Positions 47,524-60,265 of a stretch of 64,000 nt of DNA are shown here, one piece after another. Origin of the DNA: Erwinia persicina (GTDB lineage Bacteria > Pseudomonadota > Gammaproteobacteria > Enterobacterales > Enterobacteriaceae). The notes beneath the pieces are model-generated. The model had not been told where the DNA came from, ran no database searches, and was given only the letters and a program-made list of their open reading frames with translations. Positions within the stretch are counted from its first letter, which is position 1. Each line of letters starts with the position of its first letter. The stretch is taken from NCBI RefSeq assembly GCF_014838825.1, contig NZ_JACYMO010000008.1:78871-142870 (forward strand), read 5' to 3'. Made by a program: the position numbers and the translations under genes.

Positions 47524-48711
47524 ATGGAAAACAATACCTCGAATCAGCAACGCCATGCGGTGCTGTTCCACGGGCGTTCTGGTGAGTATTTTTCTATCTG
47601 GCTGGTCAATGTACTACTGACCCTGGTCACGTTAGGCATTTATTCCGCCTGGGCAACCGTCCGTCGCCGTCGCTATTTCTTTGGTAACACTGAAATTGCA
47701 GGCGACCGCTTTGACTATCATGCCCGTCCTGTCGATATTCTCAAAGGCCGTATTATCGTCTTTGTGGGACTGGTGCTGTTCTTTATCCTGTCCTCTGCTA
47801 TGCCCGCTATTTCTCTGGTTTTCCTGCTGGCGTTCTGTGCGCTGATCCCGTGGATTATCATCCGCAGCTGGCGCTATAACGCGCTGATGAGCAGCTTCCG
47901 TGGCGTGCGGTTTAACTACCTGTGCCGCGTGGGCCGTGCTTACTGGACAATGTATCTGTGTCCGGTGCTGCTGATTGTCGCTCTCTATGCGGTCATGGCG
48001 CTGATTGGTATGGTGGCTATCAACACCGGCAGTATCAGCGTCTCGTTGATCCTCGGCATCGTGGGTTTTGTAGCGTTCCTGGCTGGTCTGGCATCGGTGC
48101 AGGGCATCGTGGCTGCACTGAACCACGATCTCTATATCAACAACATGTCCTACGGTTCGCTGCCTTTTAAAGCTGAACTGAGCAAAAAAAGCTTCATCAA
48201 AATGGTGCTGATCAGCTTCCTGATTATGCTGCCGTTCCTGATTGTCGCGGGAATGTTGATTGGTACGTTGTTTGTTTCGATCTTTTATTCCATCGCCATG
48301 GGCATGACCGATCCTGAGATGCTGAATTCAATGATGGCGGGGAATATGTTAAATATCTTCCTGACCTTCCTGGTATTACTGTTCGGTGCTTTAGTTTCGT
48401 CTGCTTATTTAGTCTCTGCCCAGCGTAATTACGTGTTCGGCCAGACTAAACTTGGTGAAAAACTCCGTCTTAAGTCAACTATGTCTACCGGTTCGTTCCT
48501 TGGCCTGACGCTGACCAATACCCTGATCGTGATTTTCACGCTGGGTCTGGGCACGCCGATTGCCGAAGTGCGTCTGGCACGCTATATGGCTAACAGTACG
48601 GCGCTGGAAGGGGATATTTCTCTGCTGGACGTGCAGGCGCATAACGATAGTGCCGGTACGGCCGTGGCTGAGGAAGTGGCTGCCGCTTTCGATCTGAACG
48701 TTGGCATCTGA
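47524..48711 (+). CDS. yjgN: DUF898 membrane protein YjgN
   Basis: Polytopic inner-membrane protein of unknown function, 395 residues (E. coli YjgN 398). The DUF898 hallmarks are FHGRSGEYFSIWLVNVLLTLVTLGIYSAWATVRRRRYFFGNTEIAGDRFDYHA and a second copy-like block LKSTMSTGSFLGLTLTNTLIVIFTLGLGTPIAEVRLARYM. I count about seven hydrophobic segments. Its stop overlaps the start of an M48 metalloprotease gene, which E. coli lacks at this place. Confidence 0.92.
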   Translation: MENNTSNQQRHAVLFHGRSGEYFSIWLVNVLLTLVTLGIYSAWATVRRRRYFFGNTEIAGDRFDYHARPVDILKGRIIVFVGLVLFFILSSAMPAISLVFLLAFCALIPWIIIRSWRYNALMSSFRGVRFNYLCRVGRAYWTMYLCPVLLIVALYAVMALIGMVAINTGSISVSLILGIVGFVAFLAGLASVQGIVAALNHDLYINNMSYGSLPFKAELSKKSFIKMVLISFLIMLPFLIVAGMLIGTLFVSIFYSIAMGMTDPEMLNSMMAGNMLNIFLTFLVLLFGALVSSAYLVSAQRNYVFGQTKLGEKLRLKSTMSTGSFLGLTLTNTLIVIFTLGLGTPIAEVRLARYMANSTALEGDISLLDVQAHNDSAGTAVAEEVAAAFDLNVGI

Positions 48712-49729
48712 CTTGCAGCTGAACGGTTTTTATCAGTACCCCGGACGGGCAGCTCGCGAGGCTGCCCGTCTCACATTGTCTGAACAGCATCTGACGCTGG
48801 AGCAGGGCAGCCACCGGCAGCTGGTGATGATGAAGGATGTGGCGGTGTCTGATGCGCTGGGCACCATCCCGCTGACTCTGGCCTTCCCGGACGGCGGCCG
48901 CTTTGTGCCGGAGGATGACAGGGCGTTTCGCCAGTGGTGGCAGCAGCGTCATCGTCCGGGCCTCGTGCACCGGCTGGAGCAGCATCGCCGCGGCGTGTTG
49001 CTGACCCTGCTGGGCACGCTGGTGGCGATTGCGTGCTGGATCTGGGTGATCCTGCCGGTGACCAGTCAGGTGCTGGCGCAGCATATCCCTTCCTACGTTG
49101 AGCGGCAGATTGGCCAGCAAACCTTTACCCTGTTGCAGAACACCGGGTTCACCGCCGGACGGCTGACGCCTGCACAGCAGCAGCGCATCAACCGCCTGTT
49201 CCGCGACACGGTCCCTGCGGAGATGAAAGAGGACCCGACGCCGCTGCGGCTGAAGATCATGCATTTCGACGGCGGGGCGAACGCTTTTATGCTGGCGGAC
49301 GGTACGCTGATCGTCAGTGATGACCTGGTGCGCATGGCCAAAAGTGATGACGCGATCGCGGCGGTGATGCTGCACGAGATGGGCCATCACCAGCATCGTC
49401 ACGTGATGCGGATGCTGGTGCGCTCTTCGCTGGTATCGCTGAGCTACCTCTGGCTGACCGGGGACGTCAGCGGCATCGGGGATACGTTGCTGCAGTCGGC
49501 GGCCTTCATCGACCAGCTGCAGTATTCCCGCAGCATGGAGCGCGAGGCGGATGACTTCGCTATTGCGCAGATGAAAGCCCAGGGGCGTTCGCTGGCGGCG
49601 ATGGCGGAGATCTACGGTCAGCTTGAGCAGTCAGCGAAAAAGGAGGGCGGGAATATCGATCTGCCGGAGTGGATGAGTACCCACCCGGATATGCCAGCCA
49701 GGATCAAAGCCGTTCAGGCGGCAGAATAA
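48701..49729 (+). CDS. M48 family metallopeptidase paired with YjgN
   Basis: Membrane-anchored zinc protease related to HtpX/LoiP-type peptidases. As drawn (TTG at 48701) it has 342 residues. A soluble N-terminal part (about 1-95) is followed by one membrane helix (about 98-120) and then the peptidase with zinc motif HEMGH (225-229) and the third-ligand Glu282 in SMEREADDFAI. Start is ambiguous: TTG at 48713 (LQLNGFYQYPGRA) gives a form 4 residues shorter. Both overlap or touch the yjgN end (11 bases), implying coupled translation. Its target is unknown; close pairing suggests it processes or guards YjgN or its client. Confidence 0.85.
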   Translation: MASDLQLNGFYQYPGRAAREAARLTLSEQHLTLEQGSHRQLVMMKDVAVSDALGTIPLTLAFPDGGRFVPEDDRAFRQWWQQRHRPGLVHRLEQHRRGVLLTLLGTLVAIACWIWVILPVTSQVLAQHIPSYVERQIGQQTFTLLQNTGFTAGRLTPAQQQRINRLFRDTVPAEMKEDPTPLRLKIMHFDGGANAFMLADGTLIVSDDLVRMAKSDDAIAAVMLHEMGHHQHRHVMRMLVRSSLVSLSYLWLTGDVSGIGDTLLQSAAFIDQLQYSRSMEREADDFAIAQMKAQGRSLAAMAEIYGQLEQSAKKEGGNIDLPEWMSTHPDMPARIKAVQAAE

Positions 49730-49734
49730 CGCCA

Positions 49735-49763
49735 TAAAAAAGGGGCCAGGCATGCCTGGCCCC
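49735..49763 (-). terminator. terminator of valS
   Basis: Eleven-base perfect palindrome GGGGCCAGGCATGCCTGGCCCC followed on the minus strand by a run of six or seven T. On the plus strand no T run follows, so it only weakly serves the M48 gene. Confidence 0.85.
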
Positions 49764-49809
49764 TGCGGGGAAGGGTGCTGCAGGGACGGGCAAGCCCATC
49801 CCGTTACCC

Positions 49810-52665
49810 TTACAGCGCGGCGATCACCGCCTGCTGCTCAATCAGCTTGATCTTCGCCTGTTCAAAGTCAGCCAGACGCTCACGCTCTTTAGCCACGACG
49901 GCTTCCGGTGCGCGCGCCACAAAGCCTTCGTTACCCAGCTTGGTGGTGATTTTTTCCATCTCCACGTCCAGCTTCAATACTTCCTTCGCCAGACGCTCCA
50001 GCTCGGCAGCTTTATCCACCAGGTCAGCCATCGGGATCAGCAGCTCGGCACCGTCTACCAGCTTGGTGACGGATACCGGGCCTTTCTCGCCCGCGGGCAG
50101 CAGTTCCAGCGTTTCCAGCCGCGCCAGGGTTTTCAGGAAGTTATGGTTGTCGTTCACGCGACGAACCACATCGGCGCTGGCCCCGCGCAGCATCACGTCC
50201 AGTGGTTTAGCCGGGGAGATATTCATCTCGTTGCGGATATTACGCACCGCGACGATAGCCTGCTTCATCCATTCGGTATCGGTCATCGCCGCCGCATCGA
50301 CGCGGCTTTCGCTGAACTCTGGCATCGGCTGCAGCATGATGGTGTCGTCGCTGATGTTTTTCAGCGCTTTCACCTGCTGCCAGATGGTTTCGGTAATAAA
50401 CGGAATAATCGGGTGCGCCAGGCGCAGCAACGCTTCCAGTACCGTCACCAGCGTATTACGCGTGCCGCGCAGCTGGGCTTCGGAACCGCCGTTCATCACC
50501 GGCTTGGCCAGCTCCAGATACCAGTCGCAGAACTGGTTCCAGGTGAACTCATACAGGATGTTGGCAGCGATATCGAAGCGATAGCTGTCCAGCGCTGCCC
50601 GGTAGGCTTTCACCGTTTCGTTAAATTCGGCGAGGATCCAGCGGTCCGCCAGCGACAGTTCCAGTTCGCCGCCGTTGAAGCCGCAGTCGTGTTCAGCGGT
50701 GTTCATCAGCACAAAGCGGCTGGCGTTCCAAAGCTTGTTACAGAAGTTGCGGTACCCTTCCAGGCGCTTCATATCCCAGTTGATGTCGCGGCCGGTAGAG
50801 GCCAGCGCCGCCAGGGTGAAACGCAGGGCATCGGTGCCGTGCGGCTCAATACCGTTCGGGAACTGCTTCTCGGTGCGCTTGCGGATTTTCTCCGCCAGCT
50901 GCGGCTGCATCATGTTACCGGTACGTTTTTCCAGCAGATCTTCCAGCGAAATTCCGTCAACCATGTCGAGTGGATCGATGACGTTACCCTTCGATTTGGA
51001 CATTTTCTGCCCTTCATCGTCGCGGATCAGGCCGGTCATATAAACGGTTTTAAACGGAACCTGCGGCTTGCCGTCTTCGTCTTTGATGAAGTGCATGGTC
51101 AGCATGATCATGCGGGCAATCCAGAAGAAGATGATGTCGAAGCCGCTGACCAGCACGCTGGTCGGGTGGAAGGTGCGCAGCGCCTCGGTATTCTCTGGCC
51201 AGCCGAGGGTGGAGAAGGTCCACAGCCCGGAAGAGAACCAGGTATCGAGCACGTCTTCGTCCTGGGTCAGCACCACGTCGGCTGCAATGTTGTTTTCCGC
51301 ACGCGCTTCGGCTTCGTTACGCGCTACGTAGACGTTGCCTTCGGCATCGTACCAGGCCGGAATGCGGTGGCCCCACCACAGCTGGCGTGAGATACACCAG
51401 TCCTGAATGTCGCGCATCCAGGAGAAGTACATGTTTTCATACTGCTTCGGCACGAACTGGATCTCACCCTGTTCCACCGCTTCCACCGCCACTTTCGCCA
51501 GCGGGGCGGTACGCACGTACCACTGGTCGGTCAGCATCGGTTCGATCACCACGCCACCGCGATCGCCGTACGGCACGGTCAGGTCGTGAGGTTTGATCTC
51601 ATCCAGCAGGCCGAGGGCATCAATCGCAGCCACTATGGCTTTACGCGCGGCAAAGCGCTCAAGCTTCTGGAATTCAGCCGGGATGGTCGGATCGCAGGCG
51701 TCCGACTCTTCGCCGTTGGTATCGTAAACCTGTGCGGTTTCACGGATATCACCGTCGAAGGTCAGGATGTTGATCATCGGCAGCTTATGGCGACGGCCCA
51801 CTTCGTAGTCGTTGAAGTCGTGCGCCGGGGTGATTTTCACGCAGCCGGTGCCTTTCTCCATGTCGGCATGTTCGTCACCGACGATCGGAATACGGCGACC
51901 GACCAGCGGCAGCACGAGGAACTTGCCGATCAGGTCCTTATAGCGCGGATCTTCCGGGTTGACCGCCACGCCGGTATCCCCGAGCACGGTTTCCGGACGC
52001 GTGGTGGCGACCACCAGATACGCTTTCCCGTCAGCAGTTTTCGCGCCGTCGGCTAGCGGATAGCGGATATGCCACATGGAGCCTTTCGACTCGCGGTTTT
52101 CCACTTCCAGATCGGAGATGGCGGTACGCAGTTTTGGGTCCCAGTTCACCAGGCGCTTGCCACGGTAAATCAGATTCTCTTTATGCAGGCGAACGAACAC
52201 CTCTTTCACCGCGTTGGACAGGCCTTCGTCCATGGTGAAGCGCTCGCGCTCCCAGTCCACGGAGTTACCCAGACGGCGCATCTGGCGGGTAATGGTGCCG
52301 CCGGATTCCGCTTTCCACTGCCAGATTTTTTCGATAAAGGCATCACGGCCGTAATCTTTACGGGTTTTACCCTCTTCGGCGGCGATTTTGCGCTCGACCA
52401 CCATCTGCGTGGCAATGCCCGCATGGTCTGTACCCGCCTGCCACAGGGTATTTTTCCCCTGCATGCGCTGGTAGCGGATCATGGTGTCCATGATGGTTTG
52501 CTGGAAGGCGTGACCCATGTGCAAGCTACCGGTAACGTTCGGCGGCGGGATCATGATGCAGAAGCTTTCCTGGCTCGTGTCGCCATGCGGCTTAAAGTAG
52601 CCCTGTTGTTCCCAGTGCTCGTAAAGCGGCTGCTCGATATCTTGCGGGTTATATGTCTTTTCCAT
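49810..52665 (-). CDS. valS: valyl-tRNA synthetase ValS
   Basis: Class I synthetase charging tRNA-Val, with editing of threonine. It is 951 residues, the E. coli length. The HIGH motif is HMGH (49-52) after [15 protein letters not shown] lies near 555; the editing domain has [18 protein letters not shown] and [21 protein letters not shown]-terminal coiled coil ends in [12 protein letters not shown]. It is the last gene of pepA-holC-valS, 5 bases after the holC stop. Confidence 0.98.
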   Translation of the reverse strand: MEKTYNPQDIEQPLYEHWEQQGYFKPHGDTSQESFCIMIPPPNVTGSLHMGHAFQQTIMDTMIRYQRMQGKNTLWQAGTDHAGIATQMVVERKIAAEEGKTRKDYGRDAFIEKIWQWKAESGGTITRQMRRLGNSVDWERERFTMDEGLSNAVKEVFVRLHKENLIYRGKRLVNWDPKLRTAISDLEVENRESKGSMWHIRYPLADGAKTADGKAYLVVATTRPETVLGDTGVAVNPEDPRYKDLIGKFLVLPLVGRRIPIVGDEHADMEKGTGCVKITPAHDFNDYEVGRRHKLPMINILTFDGDIRETAQVYDTNGEESDACDPTIPAEFQKLERFAARKAIVAAIDALGLLDEIKPHDLTVPYGDRGGVVIEPMLTDQWYVRTAPLAKVAVEAVEQGEIQFVPKQYENMYFSWMRDIQDWCISRQLWWGHRIPAWYDAEGNVYVARNEAEARAENNIAADVVLTQDEDVLDTWFSSGLWTFSTLGWPENTEALRTFHPTSVLVSGFDIIFFWIARMIMLTMHFIKDEDGKPQVPFKTVYMTGLIRDDEGQKMSKSKGNVIDPLDMVDGISLEDLLEKRTGNMMQPQLAEKIRKRTEKQFPNGIEPHGTDALRFTLAALASTGRDINWDMKRLEGYRNFCNKLWNASRFVLMNTAEHDCGFNGGELELSLADRWILAEFNETVKAYRAALDSYRFDIAANILYEFTWNQFCDWYLELAKPVMNGGSEAQLRGTRNTLVTVLEALLRLAHPIIPFITETIWQQVKALKNISDDTIMLQPMPEFSESRVDAAAMTDTEWMKQAIVAVRNIRNEMNISPAKPLDVMLRGASADVVRRVNDNHNFLKTLARLETLELLPAGEKGPVSVTKLVDGAELLIPMADLVDKAAELERLAKEVLKLDVEMEKITTKLGNEGFVARAPEAVVAKERERLADFEQAKIKLIEQQAVIAAL

Positions 52666-52670
52666 GTCTG

Positions 52671-53126
52671 CTATGTCTTAGGCAAAGGTGGCGTTGCCGT
52701 ATTCAAGTGGAATCCAACGCTGCGATAGGCTTTATAGCGGTCGCGCGCCAGCTGTTTCAAAGATGGTTCATAGGGGACGAAGTCTACCACTTCATAGAAA
52801 GCGGTGGCAAAATCTGCAAACTGCGGCAGCAGGCTGATCAACAGGTCGCGCGGCGCGTTGCCGCGACGCTGCGGCCAGGCAAGCTCTACCGGCGCACCGT
52901 ATTTCGGGCCTTCACCGGCCAGATTATGCGGGACAAAGGCGTTCGCCGGACGCTGCCACAGGGCCTCATCCAGGCGGATGGCCTGCGCTTCGTCCTCACA
53001 GGCTATCAGCACGCGTTTCCCGTCACGCCAGCGGGCCTCAGCCAGATCGCAGACCAGCGCTTCCAGCGCGCTCAGTCCGTCAACCGGGGTGTCGGTTTCC
53101 AGCAGATAGAAAGTTGCGTTTTTCAT
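52671..53126 (-). CDS. holC: DNA polymerase III chi subunit HolC
   Basis: Clamp-loader accessory subunit that connects the replisome with SSB. It has 151 residues (E. coli 147): [76 protein letters not shown]. It lies between pepA and valS on the same strand, as in E. coli. Confidence 0.96.
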   Translation of the reverse strand: MKNATFYLLETDTPVDGLSALEALVCDLAEARWRDGKRVLIACEDEAQAIRLDEALWQRPANAFVPHNLAGEGPKYGAPVELAWPQRRGNAPRDLLISLLPQFADFATAFYEVVDFVPYEPSLKQLARDRYKAYRSVGFHLNTATPPLPKT

Positions 53127-53155
53127 GCATTCAGGCCTGGTTGAAATAAACGACA

Positions 53156-53179
53156 GGGGCGGATCGGTGATCCGCCCCC
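53156..53179 (-). repeat. hairpin in the pepA-holC gap
   Basis: Stem GGGGCGGATC / GATCCGCCCC with a 4-base centre, no T run. It may stabilise or attenuate the pepA transcript. Confidence 0.4.
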
Positions 53180-53213
53180 GGGAAACCCCGGGCGACCTGT
53201 GCCGCCCTGCGGG

Positions 53214-54737
<1,524 letters not shown>

Positions 54738-54999
54738 TTAAAGACAACGGCGCTTGCTGCGGCTAGAATGTACCGCTTCCGTAACGTATAGCGCTGGCGC
54801 ATTACGTCGTTGTCAGATTGGGTTTTGGTGAAGATTGTTATTTTTTTCATCACCAGAACGCGATTGTTGTCATAAAATTTATACTTGAAGTCTGACGAGT
54901 ATAACGATGACCTGGGCCATTGATGAGAATAAATGGCGTATAAGCGATGAAACTAGCGATTTTCCTGCAAAAAGACAAGTTTTCACAGGCGTACTCAGC

Positions 55000-56100
55000 G
55001 TGATCATTATTAGATATCTGGTTCGGGAAATGCTCAAAAGCCAGCTGGCTATCCTGTTCATCCTGCTGCTGATCTTCTTTTGCCAGAAGTTAGTCAGGAT
55101 ACTGGGAGCCGCGGTGGATGGCGAGATTCCAACAAATTTAGTCCTGACATTACTTGGCCTTGGCGTGTCCGAGATGGCGCAGCTGATCCTGCCGTTAAGC
55201 CTCTTTTTAGCCATTCTGATGACGCTTGGCCGGTTATACACCGAGAGTGAGATCACCGTGATGCATGCCTGCGGTCTGGGCAAAAGCGTGCTGGTGAAGG
55301 CGGCGATGATCCTGATGCTGTTCACTGCGCTGGTGGCGGCGGTCAACGTGGGCCTGCTGGGCCCCTGGTCATCACGCTATCAAAGTGAAGTGATGCAGAA
55401 CGCCAAGGCGAACCCGGGCGCGGCTGCGCTGGCAGCAGGCCAGTTCCAGCAGTCCGGCGATGGGCAGTCTGTGCTGTTTATTGAAAACGTGAAGGGCAAC
55501 ACCTTCGGCAACGTTTTCCTCGCGCAGCTGCGGCCAAAAGGCAACGCCCGTCCCTCCGTGGTCGTGGCGGACCATGGCAATATGGAACAGCGTCGCGACG
55601 GTTCACAAGTGGTGACCCTGGACAACGGCACACGCTTCGAAGGTACCGCGCTGCTGCGTGACTTCCGCATTACCGATTTTAAAAACTATCAGGCGATTGT
55701 CGGCCATCAGGAAGCGACGCTGGACCCGAATGACTCTGAACAGATGAGCTTCGGCGAGCTGTGGTCGTCGGATAAGCCTGATTTCCGCAGCGAGCTGCAC
55801 TGGCGGCTGACGCTGGTCTTCTCGGTGCTGATTATGGCGCTGATGGTGGTGCCACTCAGTGTGGTCAACCCGCGTCAGGGCCGCGTCCTCTCGATGCTGC
55901 CTGCCATGCTGCTCTACCTGATATTTTTCCTGTTGCAGAGTTCGCTGCGCTCCAGCGGCAACAAAGGCCGACTCGACCCGGCCGTGTGGATGTGGGGCGT
56001 TAACCTCGCTTATCTGGCCCTGGCCGTACTGCTGAATGCGTGGGATACGGTGCCAATGCGCCGGCTGCGTGCGCGCTTCACTCGCGGAGGATCGGTCTGA
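55000..56100 (+). CDS. lptF: LPS export ABC transporter permease LptF
   Basis: Inner-membrane permease that with LptG and the ATPase LptB lifts lipopolysaccharide from the membrane. With the GTG at 55000 (VIIIRYLVREMLKSQ) it has 366 residues, the E. coli length. It has three N-terminal helices, a periplasmic beta-jellyroll (about 130-260, SQVVTLDNGTRFEGTALLRDFRITDF) and three C-terminal helices. The 31 extra codons of the open frame upstream have no family match. It overlaps lptG by one base. Confidence 0.95.
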   Translation: MIIIRYLVREMLKSQLAILFILLLIFFCQKLVRILGAAVDGEIPTNLVLTLLGLGVSEMAQLILPLSLFLAILMTLGRLYTESEITVMHACGLGKSVLVKAAMILMLFTALVAAVNVGLLGPWSSRYQSEVMQNAKANPGAAALAAGQFQQSGDGQSVLFIENVKGNTFGNVFLAQLRPKGNARPSVVVADHGNMEQRRDGSQVVTLDNGTRFEGTALLRDFRITDFKNYQAIVGHQEATLDPNDSEQMSFGELWSSDKPDFRSELHWRLTLVFSVLIMALMVVPLSVVNPRQGRVLSMLPAMLLYLIFFLLQSSLRSSGNKGRLDPAVWMWGVNLAYLALAVLLNAWDTVPMRRLRARFTRGGSV

Positions 56101-57176
56101 TGTTTGGCGTTCTTGACAGATATATCGGTAAAACGATTTTTAACACCATCATGGCGACGCTGTTTATGCTGGTGTCGCTCTCCGGCATCATCAAGTTTGT
56201 CGACCAGCTGCGTAAAACCGGGCAGGGCGAGTACACCGTGCTGGGTGCCGGTTTGTACACCGTGCTCAGCGTGCCGAAAGATATTGAGATCTTCTTCCCG
56301 ATGGCGGCCCTGCTCGGGGCGCTGCTGGGGTTAGGGATGCTGGCCCAGCGCAGTGAGCTGGTGGTGATGCAGGCTTCCGGCTTTACGCGTATGCAGATTG
56401 CCGCGTCGGTGATGAAAACCGCCATCCCGCTGGTGCTGCTGACCATGGCGATTGGCGAGTTCGTCGCACCGCAGGGCGAACAGATGGCGCGTAACTACCG
56501 TGCGCAGCAGCTGGTGGGCGGTTCACTGCTCTCTACGCAGAGCGGGCTGTGGGCGAAAGACGGCGATAACTTTATTTTTATCGAGCGCATTCGTGGCGAC
56601 AGCCAGCTGGCGGGCATCAGTATTTACAGCTTTAATAAAGATCGCCGGCTGCAGACGGTGCGCTATGCGGCCTCTGCCCAGTACAACGCGGATAAAAAAC
56701 AGTGGGATCTGTCGCAGGTGGATCAGTCTGACCTGACCGATCCGCAGCAGATTAAGGGCAGCCAGACGCTGACCGGCGAATGGAAAACTACCCTGACCCC
56801 GGACAAGCTGGGCGTGGTGGCGCTGGATCCGACGGCGCTGTCGATTACCGGGCTGTATAACTACGCGAAGTACCTGAAGCAGAGCGGGCAGGTTTCCGGC
56901 CGCTATGAGCTGAACATGTGGAGCAAGATCTTCCAGCCGCTGTCGGTGGCGGTCATGATGCTGATGGCGCTGTCGTTTATCTTTGGCCCGCTGCGCAGCG
57001 TGTCAATGGGGATGCGCGTGGTTACCGGCATCAGCTTCGGCTTCCTGTTCTACGTGCTGGATCAGATTTTCGGTCCGCTGAGCCTGGTGTATAACATTCC
57101 CCCGGTTCTGGGTGCGCTGCTGCCGAGTGCGGCGTTCTTTGCCATCAGCGTGTTTATGCTGCTGAAACGGCGGTAA
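56100..57176 (+). CDS. lptG: LPS export ABC transporter permease LptG
   Basis: Partner permease of LptF in the LptB2FG transporter. It has 358 residues (E. coli 360), from an ATG that shares its A with the lptF TGA stop. Diagnostic blocks are FGVLDRYIGKTIFNTIMATLFMLVSLSGIIKFVDQLR, PMAALLGALLGLGMLAQRSELVVMQASGFTRMQI (coupling helix region) and NMWSKIFQPLSVAVMMLMALSFIFGPLRSVSMG. lptC and lptB are not in the window, as in E. coli. Confidence 0.96.
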   Translation: MFGVLDRYIGKTIFNTIMATLFMLVSLSGIIKFVDQLRKTGQGEYTVLGAGLYTVLSVPKDIEIFFPMAALLGALLGLGMLAQRSELVVMQASGFTRMQIAASVMKTAIPLVLLTMAIGEFVAPQGEQMARNYRAQQLVGGSLLSTQSGLWAKDGDNFIFIERIRGDSQLAGISIYSFNKDRRLQTVRYAASAQYNADKKQWDLSQVDQSDLTDPQQIKGSQTLTGEWKTTLTPDKLGVVALDPTALSITGLYNYAKYLKQSGQVSGRYELNMWSKIFQPLSVAVMMLMALSFIFGPLRSVSMGMRVVTGISFGFLFYVLDQIFGPLSLVYNIPPVLGALLPSAAFFAISVFMLLKRR

Positions 57177-57200
57177 TAAAGTCGCGATGGTTCATTGCAT

Positions 57201-57227
57201 GGGCGGACCTTCTTTTCCGGTCCGCCC
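57201..57227. terminator. hairpin between lptG and yjiN
   Basis: Nine-base perfect stem GGGCGGACC / GGTCCGCCC with a T-rich loop. No clear T tract on either side, but it is placed between convergent genes. Confidence 0.5.
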
Positions 57228-57259
57228 GTGGCGTTCCTCTGGCCCTGGCCGCTAATCCC

Positions 57260-58555
57260 CTACAGCACCTGCGTCCTTTCCAGCAGCTGCGGCACCAGCG
57301 ACAGCAGATACAGAATCAACCCAATCCCCCCACCGACCAGCGTGCCGTTAATACGGATGCGCTGTAAATCCTTGCCGATGTTCAGCTCCACCTGATGCGA
57401 CATATCTTTCGCATCCCAGCTTTTCACCGTATCGCTGATATGACGGCTGAGAAACGCCGAGAACTCCGGAGCCACGCTGCTGGCGGCCTCTTCCATATGC
57501 TGATTGAGCGAGTTGCGCAGCGGTTCGTCCTGCATCAGGGTTTCGCCAAACCACTGCCCGGCGGCGCTGACCCGGGCGTGCAGCACCGAGTCGGGACGTT
57601 CCAGATCCTCCTTCAGCCAGGTTCTGAGGTCGTGCCACAGCTGGCCGATATAACTGTTCAGCGCCTCGTCCTGCTTAAGGTACGCCTTGATCTCCTCCGC
57701 TTTCACCGCCATCTCCGGGTCAGTGCGCAGACGGGCGATCAGCCGCTGCACGGCGCGGTTAAAGCCCTGGCGCAGCTGGTGGGATTCATCATGCTCGATC
57801 TCGGTGAGGATCGACTGCACCGCGCTGGCCGCCAGATCGGCGCTCTTTTCCCCCAGCCACTCGCTGGGCAGCATCTTCTCTTTCATCGGATGCTCGCGCT
57901 TCAGCCAGCTCACTACCTGATGGGCGATAAACTCGTGGGTGGTGGGTTTATTCACCAGCTGCAGGATCTGCGCCAGCGCGTCGTCCAGCAGCTGCTGATG
58001 ACGGTTATTTTTGGTCAGGCTTTCCAGGATCATCGCCGTCGACTGGCTGAGGTCAACCTTATCGATGGCCTTGTGAATGGCGCGGCGCATAAACCCCTGA
58101 ATGCGCTGGTCGTCGGCCAGGTCGAGGAAGCCACGCACCGTTTTCAGCACCATTCCGCTGAGTCGGGCGGCATTATCAGGGTGACTGAGCCAGTTGGCGA
58201 TAATCTGCGCCGGATTATGGCGGCGGATCAGCGCCAGCAGGGAGTCCGTATTGAGGAACTTGTCCTGCACGAACAGGGCCAGGTTGTCGGCGATACGGTC
58301 CTTGTTACGCGGGATAATCGCCGTATGACGCCCCGCAAGCGGAATGGGGACGCGGCGGAACAGCGCGCTGACGGCAAACCAGTCGGCCAGCGCCCCGACC
58401 ATTGAGGCTTCCGCCACCGCCTTCAGTCCGGCGATCCACGGGTTGGGCGGCCAGTACAGCGGCCAGAGAATGGTGGCGACAAACAGCAGTGCCGCCGCCG
58501 CCAGTAACAGTAACGGCAGGCGCTTCGCCCGGATTAACTCACGTTCCTTATCCAT
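57260..58555 (-). CDS. yjiN: DUF445 membrane protein YjiN
   Basis: Protein of unknown function, 431 residues (E. coli YjiN 426). There are N-terminal hydrophobic helices (about 13-33, [23 protein letters not shown]) and the family signature [29 protein letters not shown], followed by a long, mostly helical cytoplasmic or periplasmic domain and a final hydrophobic segment ([18 protein letters not shown]). It begins 7 bases after the yjgR stop, so they form an operon; in E. coli they are separate. Confidence 0.88.
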   Translation of the reverse strand: MDKERELIRAKRLPLLLLAAAALLFVATILWPLYWPPNPWIAGLKAVAEASMVGALADWFAVSALFRRVPIPLAGRHTAIIPRNKDRIADNLALFVQDKFLNTDSLLALIRRHNPAQIIANWLSHPDNAARLSGMVLKTVRGFLDLADDQRIQGFMRRAIHKAIDKVDLSQSTAMILESLTKNNRHQQLLDDALAQILQLVNKPTTHEFIAHQVVSWLKREHPMKEKMLPSEWLGEKSADLAASAVQSILTEIEHDESHQLRQGFNRAVQRLIARLRTDPEMAVKAEEIKAYLKQDEALNSYIGQLWHDLRTWLKEDLERPDSVLHARVSAAGQWFGETLMQDEPLRNSLNQHMEEAASSVAPEFSAFLSRHISDTVKSWDAKDMSHQVELNIGKDLQRIRINGTLVGGGIGLILYLLSLVPQLLERTQVL

Positions 58556-58562
58556 AAACGTC

Positions 58563-60068
58563 CTATCTTTTCCTTCCGCCCATAATGCTGCCTAACATGC
58601 CGCGAATGATTTGATTGGTGATCTGCCGTGCGGCGCTTTTGGCCACGCTCTGTACCACGCCGTCGTGCTTACCGCCGCGTGGCCCGGTGGTGCCGAACAG
58701 AATATCTTTCAGCCCGCCAAGAATGCCGTTATCCACCGCCACTGTCTCGCCTCTGGCCGGTGGCGCGCTGCTGTTGTCGGTGGCTTCCTGCATGCCCTTC
58801 TGCAGCCGTTCGTAAGCGGATTCGCGGTCAATGGCCTCTTCATACTTACCGGAAAGCGCAGAGTGGTTGATCAGGCCGTTACGCTCATCGTCAGTCACCG
58901 GGCCCATGCGTGAGCCGGGTGCAATCACCATCGCTCGCTGCACCACTGACGGGCTGCCTTTAGCATCCAGGAAGGAGATCAGCGCTTCGCCGGTGCCCAG
59001 CTCCTGAATGGCCGCCACGGTGTCGAACGCCGGATTGGCACGCATGGTCTGCGCCGCCACTTTCACGGCCTTCTGATCTTTCGGGGTAAAGGCGCGCAGG
59101 GCGTGCTGCACGCGGTTGCCCAGCTGGCCCAGCACCGCATCCGGTACGTCCGAGGGGTTCTGCGATACAAACCACACACCGACACCCTTGGAGCGGATCA
59201 GGCGGATCACCTGCTCGATCTTATCCAGCAGCACCGCCGGGGCATCGTCAAACAGCAGATGCGCCTCATCAAAGAAGAACACCAGCTTAGGCTTCTCCAG
59301 GTCGCCCGCCTCCGGCAGCTGCTCGTACAGTTCGGACAGCAGCCACAGCAGGCTGGTGGCGTACAGCTTCGGCATCTGGTACAGCTTCTCCGATGCCAGA
59401 ATATTGATCACCCCTTTGCCGTTTTCATCGGTGCGCATCCAGTCCTGGATATCCAGCATCGGCTCACCGAAGAAGTATTCCGCTCCCTGCTGCTCCAGCG
59501 ACAGCAGCCCGCGCTGGATGGCACCCACCGAGGCGCTGTTGATGTTGCCGTACTGGGTCTGGAACGCTTTGGCATTTTCACCGATATACTGCGTGGCGGC
59601 GCGCAGATCCTTAAAGTCGAGCAGCAGCAGGCCCTGGTCATCCGCCACGCGGAAGATGATCTGCAACACGCCGCTCTGTACGTCGTTCAGATTCAGCAGG
59701 CGCGCCAGCAGCAGCGGCCCGAGGTCGGACACCGTGGCGCGCACCGGGTGGCCGCGTTCGCCGAAGATATCCCACAGCGCCACCGGATTGCCCTGTGGTG
59801 ACCAGTCCGTCACGCCAATTTTCGCCAGCCGCGCGAGTAACTTCTCTGACTCCGCCCCGGCTTTGGCGATCCCGGTCAGATCGCCCTTCACATCGGCCAT
59901 AAACACCGGTACGCCGATATTGGAGAAGCTTTCCGCCAGCTTTTGCAGCGTAACGGTCTTGCCGGTGCCGGTGGCCCCGGTGATCAGCCCGTGACGGTTG
60001 GCCATGGCGGGCAGCAGGTGCAGTTGGTGTTCAGTGGTCTGAGCGATCAGCAGCGGCTCGGTCATCAT
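58563..60068 (-). CDS. yjgR: DUF853 P-loop ATPase YjgR (HerA-like)
   Basis: Cytoplasmic ATPase of the HerA/FtsK-like group; function unknown. It has 501 residues (E. coli 500). Walker A is GATGTGKT (31-38), Walker B is [12 protein letters not shown], and the arginine-finger-type region is [28 protein letters not shown]. The C-terminus is a Gly/basic tail ([12 protein letters not shown]). A paired NurA-type nuclease, the usual partner of archaeal HerA, is not seen nearby. Confidence 0.9.
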   Translation of the reverse strand: MMTEPLLIAQTTEHQLHLLPAMANRHGLITGATGTGKTVTLQKLAESFSNIGVPVFMADVKGDLTGIAKAGAESEKLLARLAKIGVTDWSPQGNPVALWDIFGERGHPVRATVSDLGPLLLARLLNLNDVQSGVLQIIFRVADDQGLLLLDFKDLRAATQYIGENAKAFQTQYGNINSASVGAIQRGLLSLEQQGAEYFFGEPMLDIQDWMRTDENGKGVINILASEKLYQMPKLYATSLLWLLSELYEQLPEAGDLEKPKLVFFFDEAHLLFDDAPAVLLDKIEQVIRLIRSKGVGVWFVSQNPSDVPDAVLGQLGNRVQHALRAFTPKDQKAVKVAAQTMRANPAFDTVAAIQELGTGEALISFLDAKGSPSVVQRAMVIAPGSRMGPVTDDERNGLINHSALSGKYEEAIDRESAYERLQKGMQEATDNSSAPPARGETVAVDNGILGGLKDILFGTTGPRGGKHDGVVQSVAKSAARQITNQIIRGMLGSIMGGRKR

Positions 60069-60265
60069 CCAGTATCCCTTTGGTTGTGAGGCAGGAGAAT
60101 AGGTTAGTAAGCATAGCAGGCAGCCTGTGCACGCGGATCAGCGACAATCATGCCTGATGTCATTGCAATCAATAGTAATACATTGAAAGGCACGAAAGAG
60201 TCAGTTTTCCTGCAAAAAACGGACGCATGCTGAAAGCGGATTTCTCATTTCAGCGAGGTAACATG

